DNA of 64,000 bases from Amycolatopsis xylanica (GCF_900107045.1 NZ_FNON01000013.1:62001-126000); one strand, 5' to 3'; positions 8,387 to 17,574 are shown, counted from the stretch's first letter. Notes: a model not told the origin generated them from the letters alone. A program made the numbers and translations.

Positions 8387-10009
8387 GTGCGCATACTCGG
8401 TATCAACGCCGTGTTCCACGATCCGGCCGCCGCGCTGATCGTCGACGGCGAGATCATCGCCGCCGCCGAGGAAGAACGCTTCAGCCGCCGCAAGCACGGA
8501 AAGCGGCCGGTGCCGTTCTCCGCATGGGAACTGCCCGAGCAGGCCGCCGCCTGGTGCCTCGCCGAAGCCGGGATCGGCGCGCACGACCTCGACGCCGTCG
8601 GGTACTCCTACGATCCCGGACTCGTCGAGCACGGCCTGCCGGGCACCGACTCCTCCGGTGAGGAGCTGCGGACCGACTACGCGCGCCGCGCGCCGAAGTT
8701 CCTCAAGACCGCGCTGCCGGGCCTCGATCCGGGCATCGTCCGGTTCGTGCGCCATCATGTCGCGCACGCCGCCTCGGCCGCGCTGGCGTCGCCGTTCCCC
8801 GACTCGGCCGTGCTCGTCGCCGACGGCCGGGGCGAGGCGACCTCGTACCTGGCTGGCGAATACCGCGACGGGAAACTGGAAGAGCTGGCGTCCCAACGTC
8901 TTCCACACTCGCTCGGCCTGCTGTACGAGGACCTGACCGAGCATCTCGGGTTCGCCAGGTCCAGCGACGAATACAAGGTCATGGCGCTCGCGTCCCGCGC
9001 GTACCCGACGTTCCTGCGGAATTTCCGCGATCTCGTGTACGCCACCGGCGACGGCGGCTTCCATACCGAGCCGTTCGACTGGCGCACCTTCGCGCCGCCG
9101 CGCGCACCGGGCGAGCAGTTCCGGCCCGAGCACGCGGAACTCGCGGCGAGTGTCCAGCGCTGTCTCGAGGAGGTGCTGCTCGACCTCACGCGCTGGCTGC
9201 ACGAGCGCACCGGCCAGACGGCGCTGACCCTCGCCGGCGGCATCGCGCTGAACTGTGTCGCGAACACACGCCTGCACGACGAGGGCCCGTTCCGGGACGT
9301 CTGGGTGCAGCCCGCGTCCGGCGACGCGGGCACCGCGCTCGGCGCGGCACTGCAGCTGTCGGCCGACTTCGGTGAGCCGGTCGCGCCGATGACGGGCGCC
9401 GATCTCGGCCGTGGCTGGCCGGACGACGCGCTCGAAGAGGTGCTGCGCCAAGCGAAAGTCCGCTACGACCGGCCGCCGGACATCGCCGTGGAGGTGGCCG
9501 AGGCGCTGGCCGCCGACCAGATCGTCGCCTGGTTTCAGGGCCGCGCCGAGTTCGGCCCGCGCGCGCTCGGGCACCGGTCCCTGCTCGCCCATCCCGGCCG
9601 CCCCGCGAACCTCGAACGGCTCAACGACGTCAAGGGCCGCGAGCAGTTCCGGCCGGTCGCGCCGATGGTGCTGGCCGACCGGGCCGCCGAGATCTTCTCG
9701 CGCGGGCCGCTGCCGAGTCCGTACATGCTCTTCGTGCACGACGTCGCGGAGCACTGGCGTGACCGCCTTCCCGCCGTCACCCACGTCGACGGCACCGCGC
9801 GCGTGCAGACCGTCGACGGCTCCCAGCCGCTGCTCGACCGGATGCTGCGCGAGTTCGACGCGCGCACCGGCATTCCCGCGGTGATCAACACCAGCCTCAA
9901 CACCGCGGGCCGCCCGATGGTCGACAGCCCGCGTGACGCGCTCGAATGCTTCGGCTCCGCGCCGGTGGACCTGCTCGCGCTCGGGCCGTTCGCGGTGAGG
10001 CGCGCATGA
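8387..10009 (+). CDS. carbamoyltransferase (NodU/CmcH family)
   Basis: This 540-residue enzyme would transfer a carbamoyl group from carbamoyl phosphate, through carbamoyl-AMP, to a hydroxyl group. The N-terminal Kae1-like domain shows GINAVFHDPAAALI and the metal motif HHVAHAASAALASPF near residue 125. The C-terminal domain shows FQGRAEFGPRALGHRSLLAH near residue 385, diagnostic for the family. Length is normal. The GTG start has a good AGGAAGG site. It opens an operon of overlapping genes that builds an activated heptose, so a carbamoylated sugar, as in the carbamoyl-heptose of Pseudomonas LPS, is a reasonable inference. Confidence 0.9.
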   Translation: MRILGINAVFHDPAAALIVDGEIIAAAEEERFSRRKHGKRPVPFSAWELPEQAAAWCLAEAGIGAHDLDAVGYSYDPGLVEHGLPGTDSSGEELRTDYARRAPKFLKTALPGLDPGIVRFVRHHVAHAASAALASPFPDSAVLVADGRGEATSYLAGEYRDGKLEELASQRLPHSLGLLYEDLTEHLGFARSSDEYKVMALASRAYPTFLRNFRDLVYATGDGGFHTEPFDWRTFAPPRAPGEQFRPEHAELAASVQRCLEEVLLDLTRWLHERTGQTALTLAGGIALNCVANTRLHDEGPFRDVWVQPASGDAGTALGAALQLSADFGEPVAPMTGADLGRGWPDDALEEVLRQAKVRYDRPPDIAVEVAEALAADQIVAWFQGRAEFGPRALGHRSLLAHPGRPANLERLNDVKGREQFRPVAPMVLADRAAEIFSRGPLPSPYMLFVHDVAEHWRDRLPAVTHVDGTARVQTVDGSQPLLDRMLREFDARTGIPAVINTSLNTAGRPMVDSPRDALECFGSAPVDLLALGPFAVRRA

Positions 10010-11472
10010 GCCTCGACTACACGATCGTCATCCCGACCACCGGCCGGGACAATCTCGCGCTGCTGCTCACCGCACTGGACGAGATGACCGGCCCGCGGCC
10101 GGCGGAGATCATCGTGGTCGACGACCGCGCGAAGGAAGCCGGACTCACGGTGCCCGGCCACGTGCGGGTGCTGCGCTCCGGCGGGCATGGCCCCGCGACC
10201 GCGCGCAACGTCGGCTGGCGCGCCGCCGCGAGCGAATGGATCGCCTTCCTCGACGACGACGTGCTGGTCGGCGCCGACTGGGCCGAGCGGCTCGCCGAAG
10301 ACCTGCTGCCGCTGGGCCGCGACGCCGGCGCGTCACAGGGCCGGATCGTCGTCCCGCTGCCCGCCGACCGGCGCCCCGCCGACGACGAACGCGGCACTGC
10401 CGGGCTGGAGACCGCACGCTGGATCACCGCGGACATGGCCTACCGGCGCACCGCTTTGGTCGAGGTGGGCGGGTTCGACCCGCGTTTCCCGCGCGCGTTC
10501 CGTGAGGACTCCGATCTCGCGCTGCGGGTGACGAAGGCCGGATACCTTATCGTGCAAGGAAAACGGGTCACGACGCATCCCGCGCGCCGCGCCGGGCCGT
10601 TCGCCAGCCTCAAGGCGCAGGCAGGCAACGCCGACAACGCGCTCATGCGGCGCAAGCACGGCGTGCTGTGGCGCCAGCAGACGGGTGCGGGCCCCGGCAG
10701 GCTCGGCAAGCACGCGTTGACCACGGCCGCCGCGCTCGCCGCGCTGGGTTTCGCCGTCACCGGAAGGAAATCCAAGGCACTCGCGGCTTTCGGCGCCTGG
10801 ACCGGGCTGACCGCGGAATTCGCGGCGCGGCGGATCCTCGCGGGCCCGCGCACACCCGGCGAAGTCGGCCGGATGCTCGCGACCAGCGTCCTCATCCCGC
10901 CTGCCGCGTGCTTTCACCGGCTGCGCGGCGAGATCATCCACCGGCGGCCGCATCCTCCCGAGGCCATCCTCTTCGACCGTGACGACACCCTGATCGTCGA
11001 CGTGCCTTATCTCAATGACCCCAAAGGCGTCCGCCCGGTGCCGGGCGCCCGCGAGATCCTTTGTGGACTCAGGGAATCCGGCGTGCGCGTCGGGGTGGTC
11101 AGCAATCAGTCCGGGGTCGCGCGCGGTCTGATCGACGACGGCCAGCTCGCCGCCGTCAACGCCCGCGTCGACGAGCTGCTCGGCCCGTTCGGCACCTGGC
11201 AGGTCTGCGTGCACGGCGACGAGGACGGCTGCTGCTGCCGCAAACCCGCGCCGGGACTCGTCCTGCGCGCGGCCCGCGACCTCGGCGTCGACGTCAGCCG
11301 GTGCGTGGTCATCGGCGACACCGGCGCGGACGTCGACGCCGCGCTCGCCGCTGGCGCCCGCGCCGTGCTGGTGCCGACCCAGCGCACCCGGCCAGGGGAA
11401 ATCGTGCGTGCGCACCGGGAGGCCGCCGTCGCGCGCGACCTCGCGCACGCGGTCCGCTTGGCGCTGCGATGA
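10006..11472 (+). CDS. fusion: GT2 glycosyltransferase + GmhB-like heptose bisphosphatase
   Basis: This 488-residue protein joins two enzymes. Residues 1 to about 230 are a GT-A glycosyltransferase with YTIVIPTTGRDNL, AFLDDDVLVGADW (DxD) and FREDSDLALRV. A linker of about 90 residues with Ala-rich helices follows. From about residue 320 there is a HAD phosphatase of the D-glycero-D-manno-heptose-1,7-bisphosphatase class, with ILFDRDDTLIVDVPYLND (catalytic DxD), VVSNQSGVARG and the metal-binding cysteine cluster GCCCRKPAPGL. It overlaps both neighbours by 4 nt. The fused phosphatase supplies the GmhB step between HldE kinase and HldE adenylyltransferase. Confidence 0.88.
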   Translation: MSLDYTIVIPTTGRDNLALLLTALDEMTGPRPAEIIVVDDRAKEAGLTVPGHVRVLRSGGHGPATARNVGWRAAASEWIAFLDDDVLVGADWAERLAEDLLPLGRDAGASQGRIVVPLPADRRPADDERGTAGLETARWITADMAYRRTALVEVGGFDPRFPRAFREDSDLALRVTKAGYLIVQGKRVTTHPARRAGPFASLKAQAGNADNALMRRKHGVLWRQQTGAGPGRLGKHALTTAAALAALGFAVTGRKSKALAAFGAWTGLTAEFAARRILAGPRTPGEVGRMLATSVLIPPAACFHRLRGEIIHRRPHPPEAILFDRDDTLIVDVPYLNDPKGVRPVPGAREILCGLRESGVRVGVVSNQSGVARGLIDDGQLAAVNARVDELLGPFGTWQVCVHGDEDGCCCRKPAPGLVLRAARDLGVDVSRCVVIGDTGADVDAALAAGARAVLVPTQRTRPGEIVRAHREAAVARDLAHAVRLALR

Positions 11473-12482
11473 CCAGGCGAGTGCTGGTCGCGCGCATGGA
11501 CAGCGTCGGGGACGTGCTACTCGCGGGGCCCTGTGTCCGCGCGGTCGCGGCCGGGGCCGACCACGTCACGCTGCTCGCGGGCCCGCGCGGGCGTGCGGCG
11601 GCCGAGTTGCTGCCGGGCGTCGACGAGGTGCTCACCTGGTGCGCGCCGTGGATCGACCCCGAGCCGCCGCCGCTGACCGCGCCGAGCGTCGGCGCGCTGC
11701 TCGGGCGATTGCGCGACCTCGAACTCGACGCGGCGCTCGTGCTCACGTCGTTCCATCAGTCGCCGCTTCCGCTCGCGCTGCTGCTGCGGCTCGCGGGCGT
11801 GCCGTGGATCGGCGCGATCTGCGACGACTACCCCGGCTCACTGCTCGATCTTCGCCACCGGGTGCCCGGGGATCCGCCCGAGGCGCTGCGCATGCTTTCG
11901 CTCGCCCGCGCGGCGGGCTACGACCTGCCCGCCGGTGACGACGGCAGGCTCCGGCTGAAGCGGCCGCTGCCCGATGTCACCGCGCTGGCCGGTCCTCCCG
12001 GCTACGTGGTCATGCATCCCGGAGCCTCGGTGCCCGCCAGGCAGCCGACCGCGGCCTGGGCCGCGATCGTCACCCGCACGGTCGCCGACGCCGGGCATCG
12101 GGTCGTGGTCACCGGCTCCGAAAAGGAACTCACCAAGGCCGCGGCCGGTGACTGGGCCGTCGATCTCGGCGGGGCCACGAGCCTGCCCGAGCTGGCGGCC
12201 GTGCTGGGCGGGGCGCGCGGGGTGATCGCGCCGAACACCGGGCCAGCGCATCTGGCCGCCGCCGTCGGCACGCCGGTGGTCTCGCTGTTCGCCCCGGTCG
12301 TGCCCGCCGCGCGCTGGGCCCCGTTCGGCGTGCGCGCCGCCCTGCTCGGCGATCAGCACGCGCCGTGCCGGAACAGCCGCGCCAAGGTCTGCCCGGTGCC
12401 CGGGCATCCGTGTCTCGACTCCATCACCCCGTCGCAGGTGCTGACAGCGCTGACGGAACTCACCTCGGGAGGTGTCTCATGA
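11469..12482 (+). CDS. glycosyltransferase family 9 (heptosyltransferase-like)
   Basis: This 337-residue protein belongs to GT9, the family of ADP-heptose:LPS heptosyltransferases. RVLVARMDSVGDVLLAGPCV at the N-terminus and GVIAPNTGPAHLAAAVGTPV near residue 255 are family signatures. VVMHPGASVPARQPT marks the start of the C-terminal Rossmann domain. The ATG overlaps the fusion gene by 4 nt and the stop overlaps gmhA. Because the operon makes a nucleotide-heptose, the donor is probably that heptose, but the acceptor in a Gram-positive envelope is unknown. Confidence 0.88.
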   Translation: MTRRVLVARMDSVGDVLLAGPCVRAVAAGADHVTLLAGPRGRAAAELLPGVDEVLTWCAPWIDPEPPPLTAPSVGALLGRLRDLELDAALVLTSFHQSPLPLALLLRLAGVPWIGAICDDYPGSLLDLRHRVPGDPPEALRMLSLARAAGYDLPAGDDGRLRLKRPLPDVTALAGPPGYVVMHPGASVPARQPTAAWAAIVTRTVADAGHRVVVTGSEKELTKAAAGDWAVDLGGATSLPELAAVLGGARGVIAPNTGPAHLAAAVGTPVVSLFAPVVPAARWAPFGVRAALLGDQHAPCRNSRAKVCPVPGHPCLDSITPSQVLTALTELTSGGVS

Positions 12483-13042
12483 TCGAAGAGCATTTCGCGG
12501 CTCTGAACCTCGCTCTACGACGGATGGACGCGAGCGCGCCCCGGCTCCGCGACTGGGGCACGCACCTCGCCGGCGTTCTCGGCCGCGGCGGGCGATTACT
12601 GACCTGTGGCAACGGCGGCAGCGCCGCCGAGGCCCAGCATCTCACCGGCGAACTCGTCGGCCGGTTCCGCAACGAACGGCAGCCGCTGTCGGCGATCGCG
12701 TTGCACGCCGACACGTCGTCGGCCACCGCCATCGTCAACGACTACGGCGAAAGCGAGCTGTTCGCGCGGCAGGTGCGTGCGCACGGCAGGCCGGGCGACG
12801 TGCTGATCGCGTTGTCCACCAGCGGAACCAGTCCCAACGTGCTCGCCGCGGCCAAGGCGGCGCTCGACATCGGCATGACCGCGTGGGCGTTCACCGGCCC
12901 GGCGCCGAACCCGCTCGCGGCGATCTGCGACGACGCGGTCGCCGTCGAGGCGCCGAGCACCGCCACCGTGCAGGAGGTGCATCTGGCGCTGGTGCACGCG
13001 TTGTGCACGGCGCTCGACGAGGCACTGGGCGTGCCCACGTGA
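12479..13042 (+). CDS. gmhA: phosphoheptose isomerase (sedoheptulose 7-phosphate isomerase)
   Basis: This 187-residue SIS-domain protein should convert sedoheptulose 7-phosphate to glycero-manno-heptose 7-phosphate, the first committed step of nucleotide-heptose synthesis. TCGNGGSAAEAQHLTGELVG near residue 42 carries the phosphate-binding loop and the His/Glu metal ligands. ALSTSGTSPNVLAA is the second SIS loop, and TVQEVHLALVHALCTAL near the C-terminus gives the Gln/His pair. Length fits the family. It overlaps the genes on both sides, directly before hldE. Assignment is strong from motifs plus context. Confidence 0.92.
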   Translation: MIEEHFAALNLALRRMDASAPRLRDWGTHLAGVLGRGGRLLTCGNGGSAAEAQHLTGELVGRFRNERQPLSAIALHADTSSATAIVNDYGESELFARQVRAHGRPGDVLIALSTSGTSPNVLAAAKAALDIGMTAWAFTGPAPNPLAAICDDAVAVEAPSTATVQEVHLALVHALCTALDEALGVPT

Positions 13043-14361
13043 GGCCGCTCGTGGTGATCGGCGACGCACTGCTGGACGTCGACGTCGAGGGCACCGCCGA
13101 CCGGCTCTGCCCCGAGGCGCCGGTGCCGGTGGTCGATGTCGCGCGGGAATGGCGGCGCCCCGGCGGCGCGGGCCTGGCCGCGGTGCTCGCGGCCAGGACG
13201 GCCGCCCAGGTGACCTTGGTGACCGCACTCGCCGACGACGCCGCCGGCGCGAGCCTCACCCGGCTGCTGAGCCGGGACGTCGAGATCGCGCGGATGCCGC
13301 TCAGCGGTGCCACGGTGGCGAAACGCCGGGTCCGCGCGGGCGGGCAATCGTTGCTGCGCATGGATTCCGGTGACGGCTTGGCCGCTGAAAGCCCGCTGCC
13401 CGGTCCGGTACGTGACGCCATCCGGTCGGCGGGCGCGATCCTCGTCGCCGACTACGGCAGGGGCGTCGCCCAGCACCCGGAAGTCCGCAGGCTGCTCACC
13501 ACCACGACGGCGCCGGTGGTGTGGGATCCGCACCCGCGCGGCTCCTCGCCGCTGCCCGGTTCCCGGCTGGTGACCCCGAATGTGGCCGAGGCGCGGCATT
13601 TCGCGCCAGGGCACGCCGAGCCGGAGGAACTCGCCAAGCTGCTGCGGGCCGAGTGGTCCGCCGACGCGCTGGCCGTGACGGCCGGCTCGCGAGGCGCGGT
13701 GTTCGCGGACGAGGCCGGGGTGTCCACGATCCCGGTGCCGCGGGGCATCCGCGCGCTCGACACCTGCGGTGCGGGCGACCGATTCGCCTCGGCAGCCGCG
13801 GCCGCGCTGCTCGACGGCGCGTCGACCCGGGAGGCGGTGACCGTCGCGGTCACGGCGGCCGCGCGGTTCGTCGCGGCCGGTGGCGCCGCCGCCGTGTCCA
13901 CTTGCGACACCCGGGAGGCGCCGGTCTCCGTGGACGGCACCGCGTTCGGGCTCGCCGAAAGCGTCCGCCGCGACGGCGGCAGGCTGGTGGCCACCGGCGG
14001 CTGCTTCGATCTGCTGCATCCCGGGCATCTCAGCCTGCTGCGGCAGGCGCGCGCGCTCGGCGACGCGTTGATCGTCTGCCTCAACTCCGACGAGTCCGTG
14101 CGCGGCTTGAAGGGCGCTGGCAGGCCGATCGTGCCCGCGCGCGACCGCGCCAGGATGCTGCTCGAACTGTCCTCTGTGGACGCCGTGGCCGTCTTCGACG
14201 AGCCGTCGCCGGTGCGGGTGCTGCGGCGCCTGCGGCCGGACATCTGGGTCAAGGGCGGCGACTACGCGGGCACGCACCTGCCCGAACGCGACCACGTCGG
14301 CGAGGTGGTGCTCGTCCCGCTGGTCGGCGGCTACTCGACCACCAAGCTCATCAACCACTGA
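13039..14361 (+). CDS. hldE: bifunctional heptose-7-phosphate kinase / heptose-1-phosphate adenylyltransferase
   Basis: This 440-residue protein has the HldE (RfaE) architecture. The first ~300 residues are a PfkB-type kinase, with GDALLDVDVEGT, RPGGAGLAAVLAAR and the ATP/catalytic motif LDTCGAGDRFASAAA. From about residue 310 there is a nucleotidyltransferase with ATGGCFDLLHPGHLSLLRQA (HxGH) and VKGGDYAGTHLPERD. It would phosphorylate heptose 7-phosphate at C1 and later couple heptose 1-phosphate to a nucleotide. The GTG start overlaps the gmhA stop. The bisphosphatase lies in the fusion gene at 10006, so the pathway to ADP-heptose is complete apart from an assured C6 epimerase. Confidence 0.9.
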   Translation: MRPLVVIGDALLDVDVEGTADRLCPEAPVPVVDVAREWRRPGGAGLAAVLAARTAAQVTLVTALADDAAGASLTRLLSRDVEIARMPLSGATVAKRRVRAGGQSLLRMDSGDGLAAESPLPGPVRDAIRSAGAILVADYGRGVAQHPEVRRLLTTTTAPVVWDPHPRGSSPLPGSRLVTPNVAEARHFAPGHAEPEELAKLLRAEWSADALAVTAGSRGAVFADEAGVSTIPVPRGIRALDTCGAGDRFASAAAAALLDGASTREAVTVAVTAAARFVAAGGAAAVSTCDTREAPVSVDGTAFGLAESVRRDGGRLVATGGCFDLLHPGHLSLLRQARALGDALIVCLNSDESVRGLKGAGRPIVPARDRARMLLELSSVDAVAVFDEPSPVRVLRRLRPDIWVKGGDYAGTHLPERDHVGEVVLVPLVGGYSTTKLINH

Positions 14362-14389
14362 GGCTCATCGACCACTGACAGGGAGAACC

Positions 14390-15070
14390 ATGCTGGGCAA
14401 GGTCTTGATCACCGGCGGCGCGTCCGGGCTGGGCGCGGCCACGGTCGCCGCGGTCCGCGACGCGGGCGGCTCGCCGCTCGTCATCGACCGGGTCACGCCG
14501 GACTCCGCCGACGATCACGTGGTGGCCGATCTCGCCGACTCGGCGGCGGCCGAAGCGGCCGTGCGCGAGCTCGCCGACCGCGCGGGCGGCCTCGACGCGG
14601 TGTTCACCGCCGCGGGCACCGACGCCTGCGGCCGATTCGACGATGTGTCCACTAAGGACTGGGAACGCGTCGTCCAGGTCAACCTGCTGGGCACGGCCGC
14701 CGTCGTGCGCGCGGCGCTGCCCTATCTCGAAGCGTCGCACGGCAAGGTGGTGACCGTGGCGTCGACGCTCGGCGTCAAGGCCGTCAGCGACGCGACCGCC
14801 TACTGCGCCTCGAAATTCGGGATCGTCGGCTTCACCCGCGCGCTCGCCGCCGAGACGGCGGGCCGGATCGGCGTGACGCTGCTGATCCCCGGTGGCATGC
14901 ACACCGCGTTCTTCGACGACCGGGCCGAGCAGTACAAACCGCCGCCCGACGCCAAGCTGAACCGGCCGGAGGACGTCGCGCGGACCGTGGTCTTCGCGTT
15001 GAGCCAGCCGCCCGGGTGCGAGGTGCGCGAGCTGGTCGTGTGCTCGTCCGAAGAAGGGTCCTGGCCGTGA
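14390..15070 (+). CDS. short-chain dehydrogenase/reductase
   Basis: This 226-residue protein is a classical SDR. It has LITGGASGLGAATVAAVRDA (cofactor site), VASTLGVKAVSDATAYCASKFG with the catalytic Ser, Tyr and Lys, and IPGGMHTAFFDD after it. It starts 28 nt after hldE behind AGGGAGA and overlaps the next gene by GTGA. It probably oxidises, reduces or epimerises a sugar or sugar nucleotide in this locus. Classical SDRs of this size are not the usual HldD type, so its place in the pathway is open. Confidence 0.85.
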   Translation: MLGKVLITGGASGLGAATVAAVRDAGGSPLVIDRVTPDSADDHVVADLADSAAAEAAVRELADRAGGLDAVFTAAGTDACGRFDDVSTKDWERVVQVNLLGTAAVVRAALPYLEASHGKVVTVASTLGVKAVSDATAYCASKFGIVGFTRALAAETAGRIGVTLLIPGGMHTAFFDDRAEQYKPPPDAKLNRPEDVARTVVFALSQPPGCEVRELVVCSSEEGSWP

Positions 15071-15978
15071 CCGTGCTGGTGCTGCGCGCGCTGGGGCTCG
15101 GTGACCTGCTCACCGGCGTCCCCGCGTTACGCGCGCTGCGCCGCGCGTTCCCCGGCGAGCGGCTCGTGCTGGCCGCGCCGCCGTCGCTGAGCGAACTGGT
15201 CCCGCTGATCGGCGCGGTCGACGACCTGCTGCCGACCTCCGGGCTCGGCGAACTCGAGTGGGCGGGCCCGCCGCCTCGGCTGGCGGTCAACCTGCACGGC
15301 CGCGGCCCGCGGAGCACCACCGACCTGCTCGCGCTCGACCCGCGCGAACTGATCACGCACGGGCAGTACCCGTGGCGTGCCGACCTGCACGAGGTCGACC
15401 GCTGGTGCGGGCTGCTCGAGTACGCCGGGATCACCACCGACCGGACCGACCTCGGCCTGTCGATCGACCGGCTGAGCCCGGCGCCCGGCGCGGTCGTCAT
15501 CCATCCCGGCGCGGCGTATCCCGCGCGGCGCTGGCCACCGGACCGGTTCGCGTCGGTGGCGAAGGCGCTGGCCCGCGACGGGCACCGGGTGGTCGTCACC
15601 GGCGGTCCGGACGAGGTCGGCCTGGCATCGAACGTCGCGTCGCAAGCCGGTTTGGACGACGACGCCGTCCTGGCAGGCCGGACCGGCCTCGCCGATCTCG
15701 CGGCCTTGGTCGCCGACGCGGCGCTCGTGCTGTGCGGCGACACCGGCGTCGGGCATCTCGCGACCGCGTTCGGCACCCCGTCGGTGCTGCTGTTCGGGCC
15801 GACGCCGCCCCGGTTGTGGGGGCCGCCGCCGGACGCCCGGCAGCACGTCACGCTCTGGGTCGGCGACGTCGGCGACCCGCACGCCGACCAGCCTCACTCC
15901 GGCCTGCTCCTGCTGTGCGCGGACCGGGTGCTGGCGGCGGCGCGCCGTCTCGTCGGCGAGCGGGTGGCCCATGGCTGA
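15067..15978 (+). CDS. glycosyltransferase family 9
   Basis: This 303-residue protein is a second GT9 enzyme. VLVLRALGLGDLLTGVPALR opens the acceptor-side domain. VVIHPGAAYPARRWPPDRFA and LVLCGDTGVGHLATAFGTPS near residue 220 mark the donor side. The GTG start overlaps the SDR stop and the stop overlaps ugd by 8 nt. With the enzyme at 11469 the locus has two heptosyltransferase-like proteins, which suggests at least two heptose-type linkages or two acceptors. Confidence 0.87.
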   Translation: MTVLVLRALGLGDLLTGVPALRALRRAFPGERLVLAAPPSLSELVPLIGAVDDLLPTSGLGELEWAGPPPRLAVNLHGRGPRSTTDLLALDPRELITHGQYPWRADLHEVDRWCGLLEYAGITTDRTDLGLSIDRLSPAPGAVVIHPGAAYPARRWPPDRFASVAKALARDGHRVVVTGGPDEVGLASNVASQAGLDDDAVLAGRTGLADLAALVADAALVLCGDTGVGHLATAFGTPSVLLFGPTPPRLWGPPPDARQHVTLWVGDVGDPHADQPHSGLLLLCADRVLAAARRLVGERVAHG

Positions 15979-17281
15979 GCTCGCGGTCATCGGCGCCGGG
16001 TACGTCGGCCTCACCAGCGCGGCCTGCCTGGCGCGGCTGGGCAACTCCGTGGTGTGCGTGGACAATGATCCGTCCAAAGTGGATTATTTGCTGGCCGGCG
16101 AGGTGGGGATCGCCGAACCCGGGCTGCCGGAACTCGTCCGCGAAGGCCTTTCGAGCGGGAAACTCACCTTCACGACCTCGCTCGATCCGCTGCGCGGCAT
16201 CGGCATGGTCATGCTGTGCCTGCCGACCCCGATGGCCGCGGACGGGCACGCCGATCTGAGCGTGCTGGAGTCCGTGCTCGGCTCGCTCGGCGATCTGCTG
16301 GGGCGCGACGGGGTGGTGGTGTTGAAGTCGACCGTCCCGGTCGGCACGGCCGAACGCGCGGCGGAGCTGCTGTGCCGTGCCGACGTCCAGGTGGTCGGCA
16401 ACCCGGAGTTCCTGCGCGAGGGGTTCGCCGTCGAGGACTTCTTGCACCCGGACCGGATCGTCGTCGGCGCGGCCGATCAGGAGGCGGGTGACCGGGTCGC
16501 CGCGCTGTACGCGTCCACCGGGGCGCCGGTGCTGCGGACCGATCCGGCGAGCGCCGAGCTGGCGAAGTACGCGAGCAACGCCTTCCTGGCGATGAAGGTC
16601 TCCTACGTCAACGTCCTCGCCGAGCTCTGCGAACGGCTAGGCGCCGAGGTCGCCGAGGTCGCGGCGGTGATGGGCCTCGACGACCGGATCGGGCCCGCGT
16701 TCCTGTCGCCGGGCCCCGGCTGGGGCGGCTCGTGCCTGCCGAAGGACACCAGCGCGCTGCTGCGCACGGCCGAACACGCTGGCATCGACTTCGCCATGCT
16801 GCGCGACGCGGTGCGCGCCAACGCCCGTCAGCAGGCCGTCATCGTCCGCAAGATCCGGTGCGCGGTCACCGGTTCGGCTTCGGGGTCGCTGGCGGGCGCG
16901 CGCATCGGCCTGCTCGGGCTGACGTTCAAGGCGGGCACCGGCGACCTCCGCCACTCCCCCGCGCTCGCCATCGCCGACGAGCTGGCGCGGGCAGGCGCCG
17001 TCCTGACCGGCTACGACCCCGGCGTCACCGGGCGCGACAAGGTGGGCCCGGTGACCGTGGCCGGCGACCCCACGCTGGTCGCCAAGGAGGCCGACGCGAT
17101 CGTCGTGCTGACCGAATGGCCCGAGTTCCGCGACCTCGACTGGGCCCAGCTCGCGGCCGTCGCCGCGCGGCCGGTGCTGGTCGACACCCGCAACCTGCTC
17201 GACGCGCGGGCACTCGCGGGCACTCCGTTCCTCAGGACGGGTGTCGGGACCGGAAAGCCCGGTGAACCACATCCTCGTTAG
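15971..17281 (+). CDS. ugd: UDP-glucose 6-dehydrogenase family
   Basis: This 436-residue protein matches the UDP-glucose/GDP-mannose dehydrogenase family. It has IGAGYVGLTSAACLARLG at the N-terminus, LKSTVPVGTAERAAELL near residue 117, and GPGWGGSCLPKDTSALL near residue 250 with the catalytic Cys. The C-terminal domain includes LGLTFKAGTGDLRHSPAL. It would oxidise UDP-glucose to UDP-glucuronate, feeding the UXS-like epimerase at 7359. It is the last gene of the heptose operon and converges with the HesB-like gene 11 nt away. Confidence 0.9.
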   Translation: MAELAVIGAGYVGLTSAACLARLGNSVVCVDNDPSKVDYLLAGEVGIAEPGLPELVREGLSSGKLTFTTSLDPLRGIGMVMLCLPTPMAADGHADLSVLESVLGSLGDLLGRDGVVVLKSTVPVGTAERAAELLCRADVQVVGNPEFLREGFAVEDFLHPDRIVVGAADQEAGDRVAALYASTGAPVLRTDPASAELAKYASNAFLAMKVSYVNVLAELCERLGAEVAEVAAVMGLDDRIGPAFLSPGPGWGGSCLPKDTSALLRTAEHAGIDFAMLRDAVRANARQQAVIVRKIRCAVTGSASGSLAGARIGLLGLTFKAGTGDLRHSPALAIADELARAGAVLTGYDPGVTGRDKVGPVTVAGDPTLVAKEADAIVVLTEWPEFRDLDWAQLAAVAARPVLVDTRNLLDARALAGTPFLRTGVGTGKPGEPHPR

Positions 17282-17292
17282 CAGAACCGGGG

Positions 17293-17574
17293 TCAGCGCA
17301 CCTCGAACTCCCCGGCCCGCGCCCCGACAACGAGTGTCCGGTCGCCCACGACCTCCGCGCTGGCCAGGTCGAGGAACACCCGCGCGCCGGTCTCCTCGTC
17401 CGCGAAGACCAGGTCCGTCTCGGTCCCCGTCGCGGCCACCTCCGTCTGGATCGCCACCGCGTCGCCCGGGGGCTGGTCGGCGAGCGCGTCGACGCGCAGC
17501 CCGCCTTCCGGCACCACGCCTTCCGCCGCCATCAGGCCGTGGATCTCGCGTGCCGCCTCCGTGCTCACCTTCAT
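17293..17574 (-). CDS. HesB/IscA-like small protein lacking cysteines
   Basis: This 93-residue protein has the size and opening of the HesB/IscA family: KVSTEAAREIHGLMAAEG is followed by a strand-rich region with LVFADEETGARVFLDLA. The true Fe-S carriers use three conserved cysteines and none is present here. It therefore cannot be a classical IscA, and it may be one of the cysteine-free actinobacterial relatives of unknown role. The ATG overlaps the aldehyde dehydrogenase stop by 4 nt, so it is the last gene of the F420 oxidoreductase-ALDH operon. Confidence 0.65.
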   Translation of the reverse strand: MKVSTEAAREIHGLMAAEGVVPEGGLRVDALADQPPGDAVAIQTEVAATGTETDLVFADEETGARVFLDLASAEVVGDRTLVVGARAGEFEVR

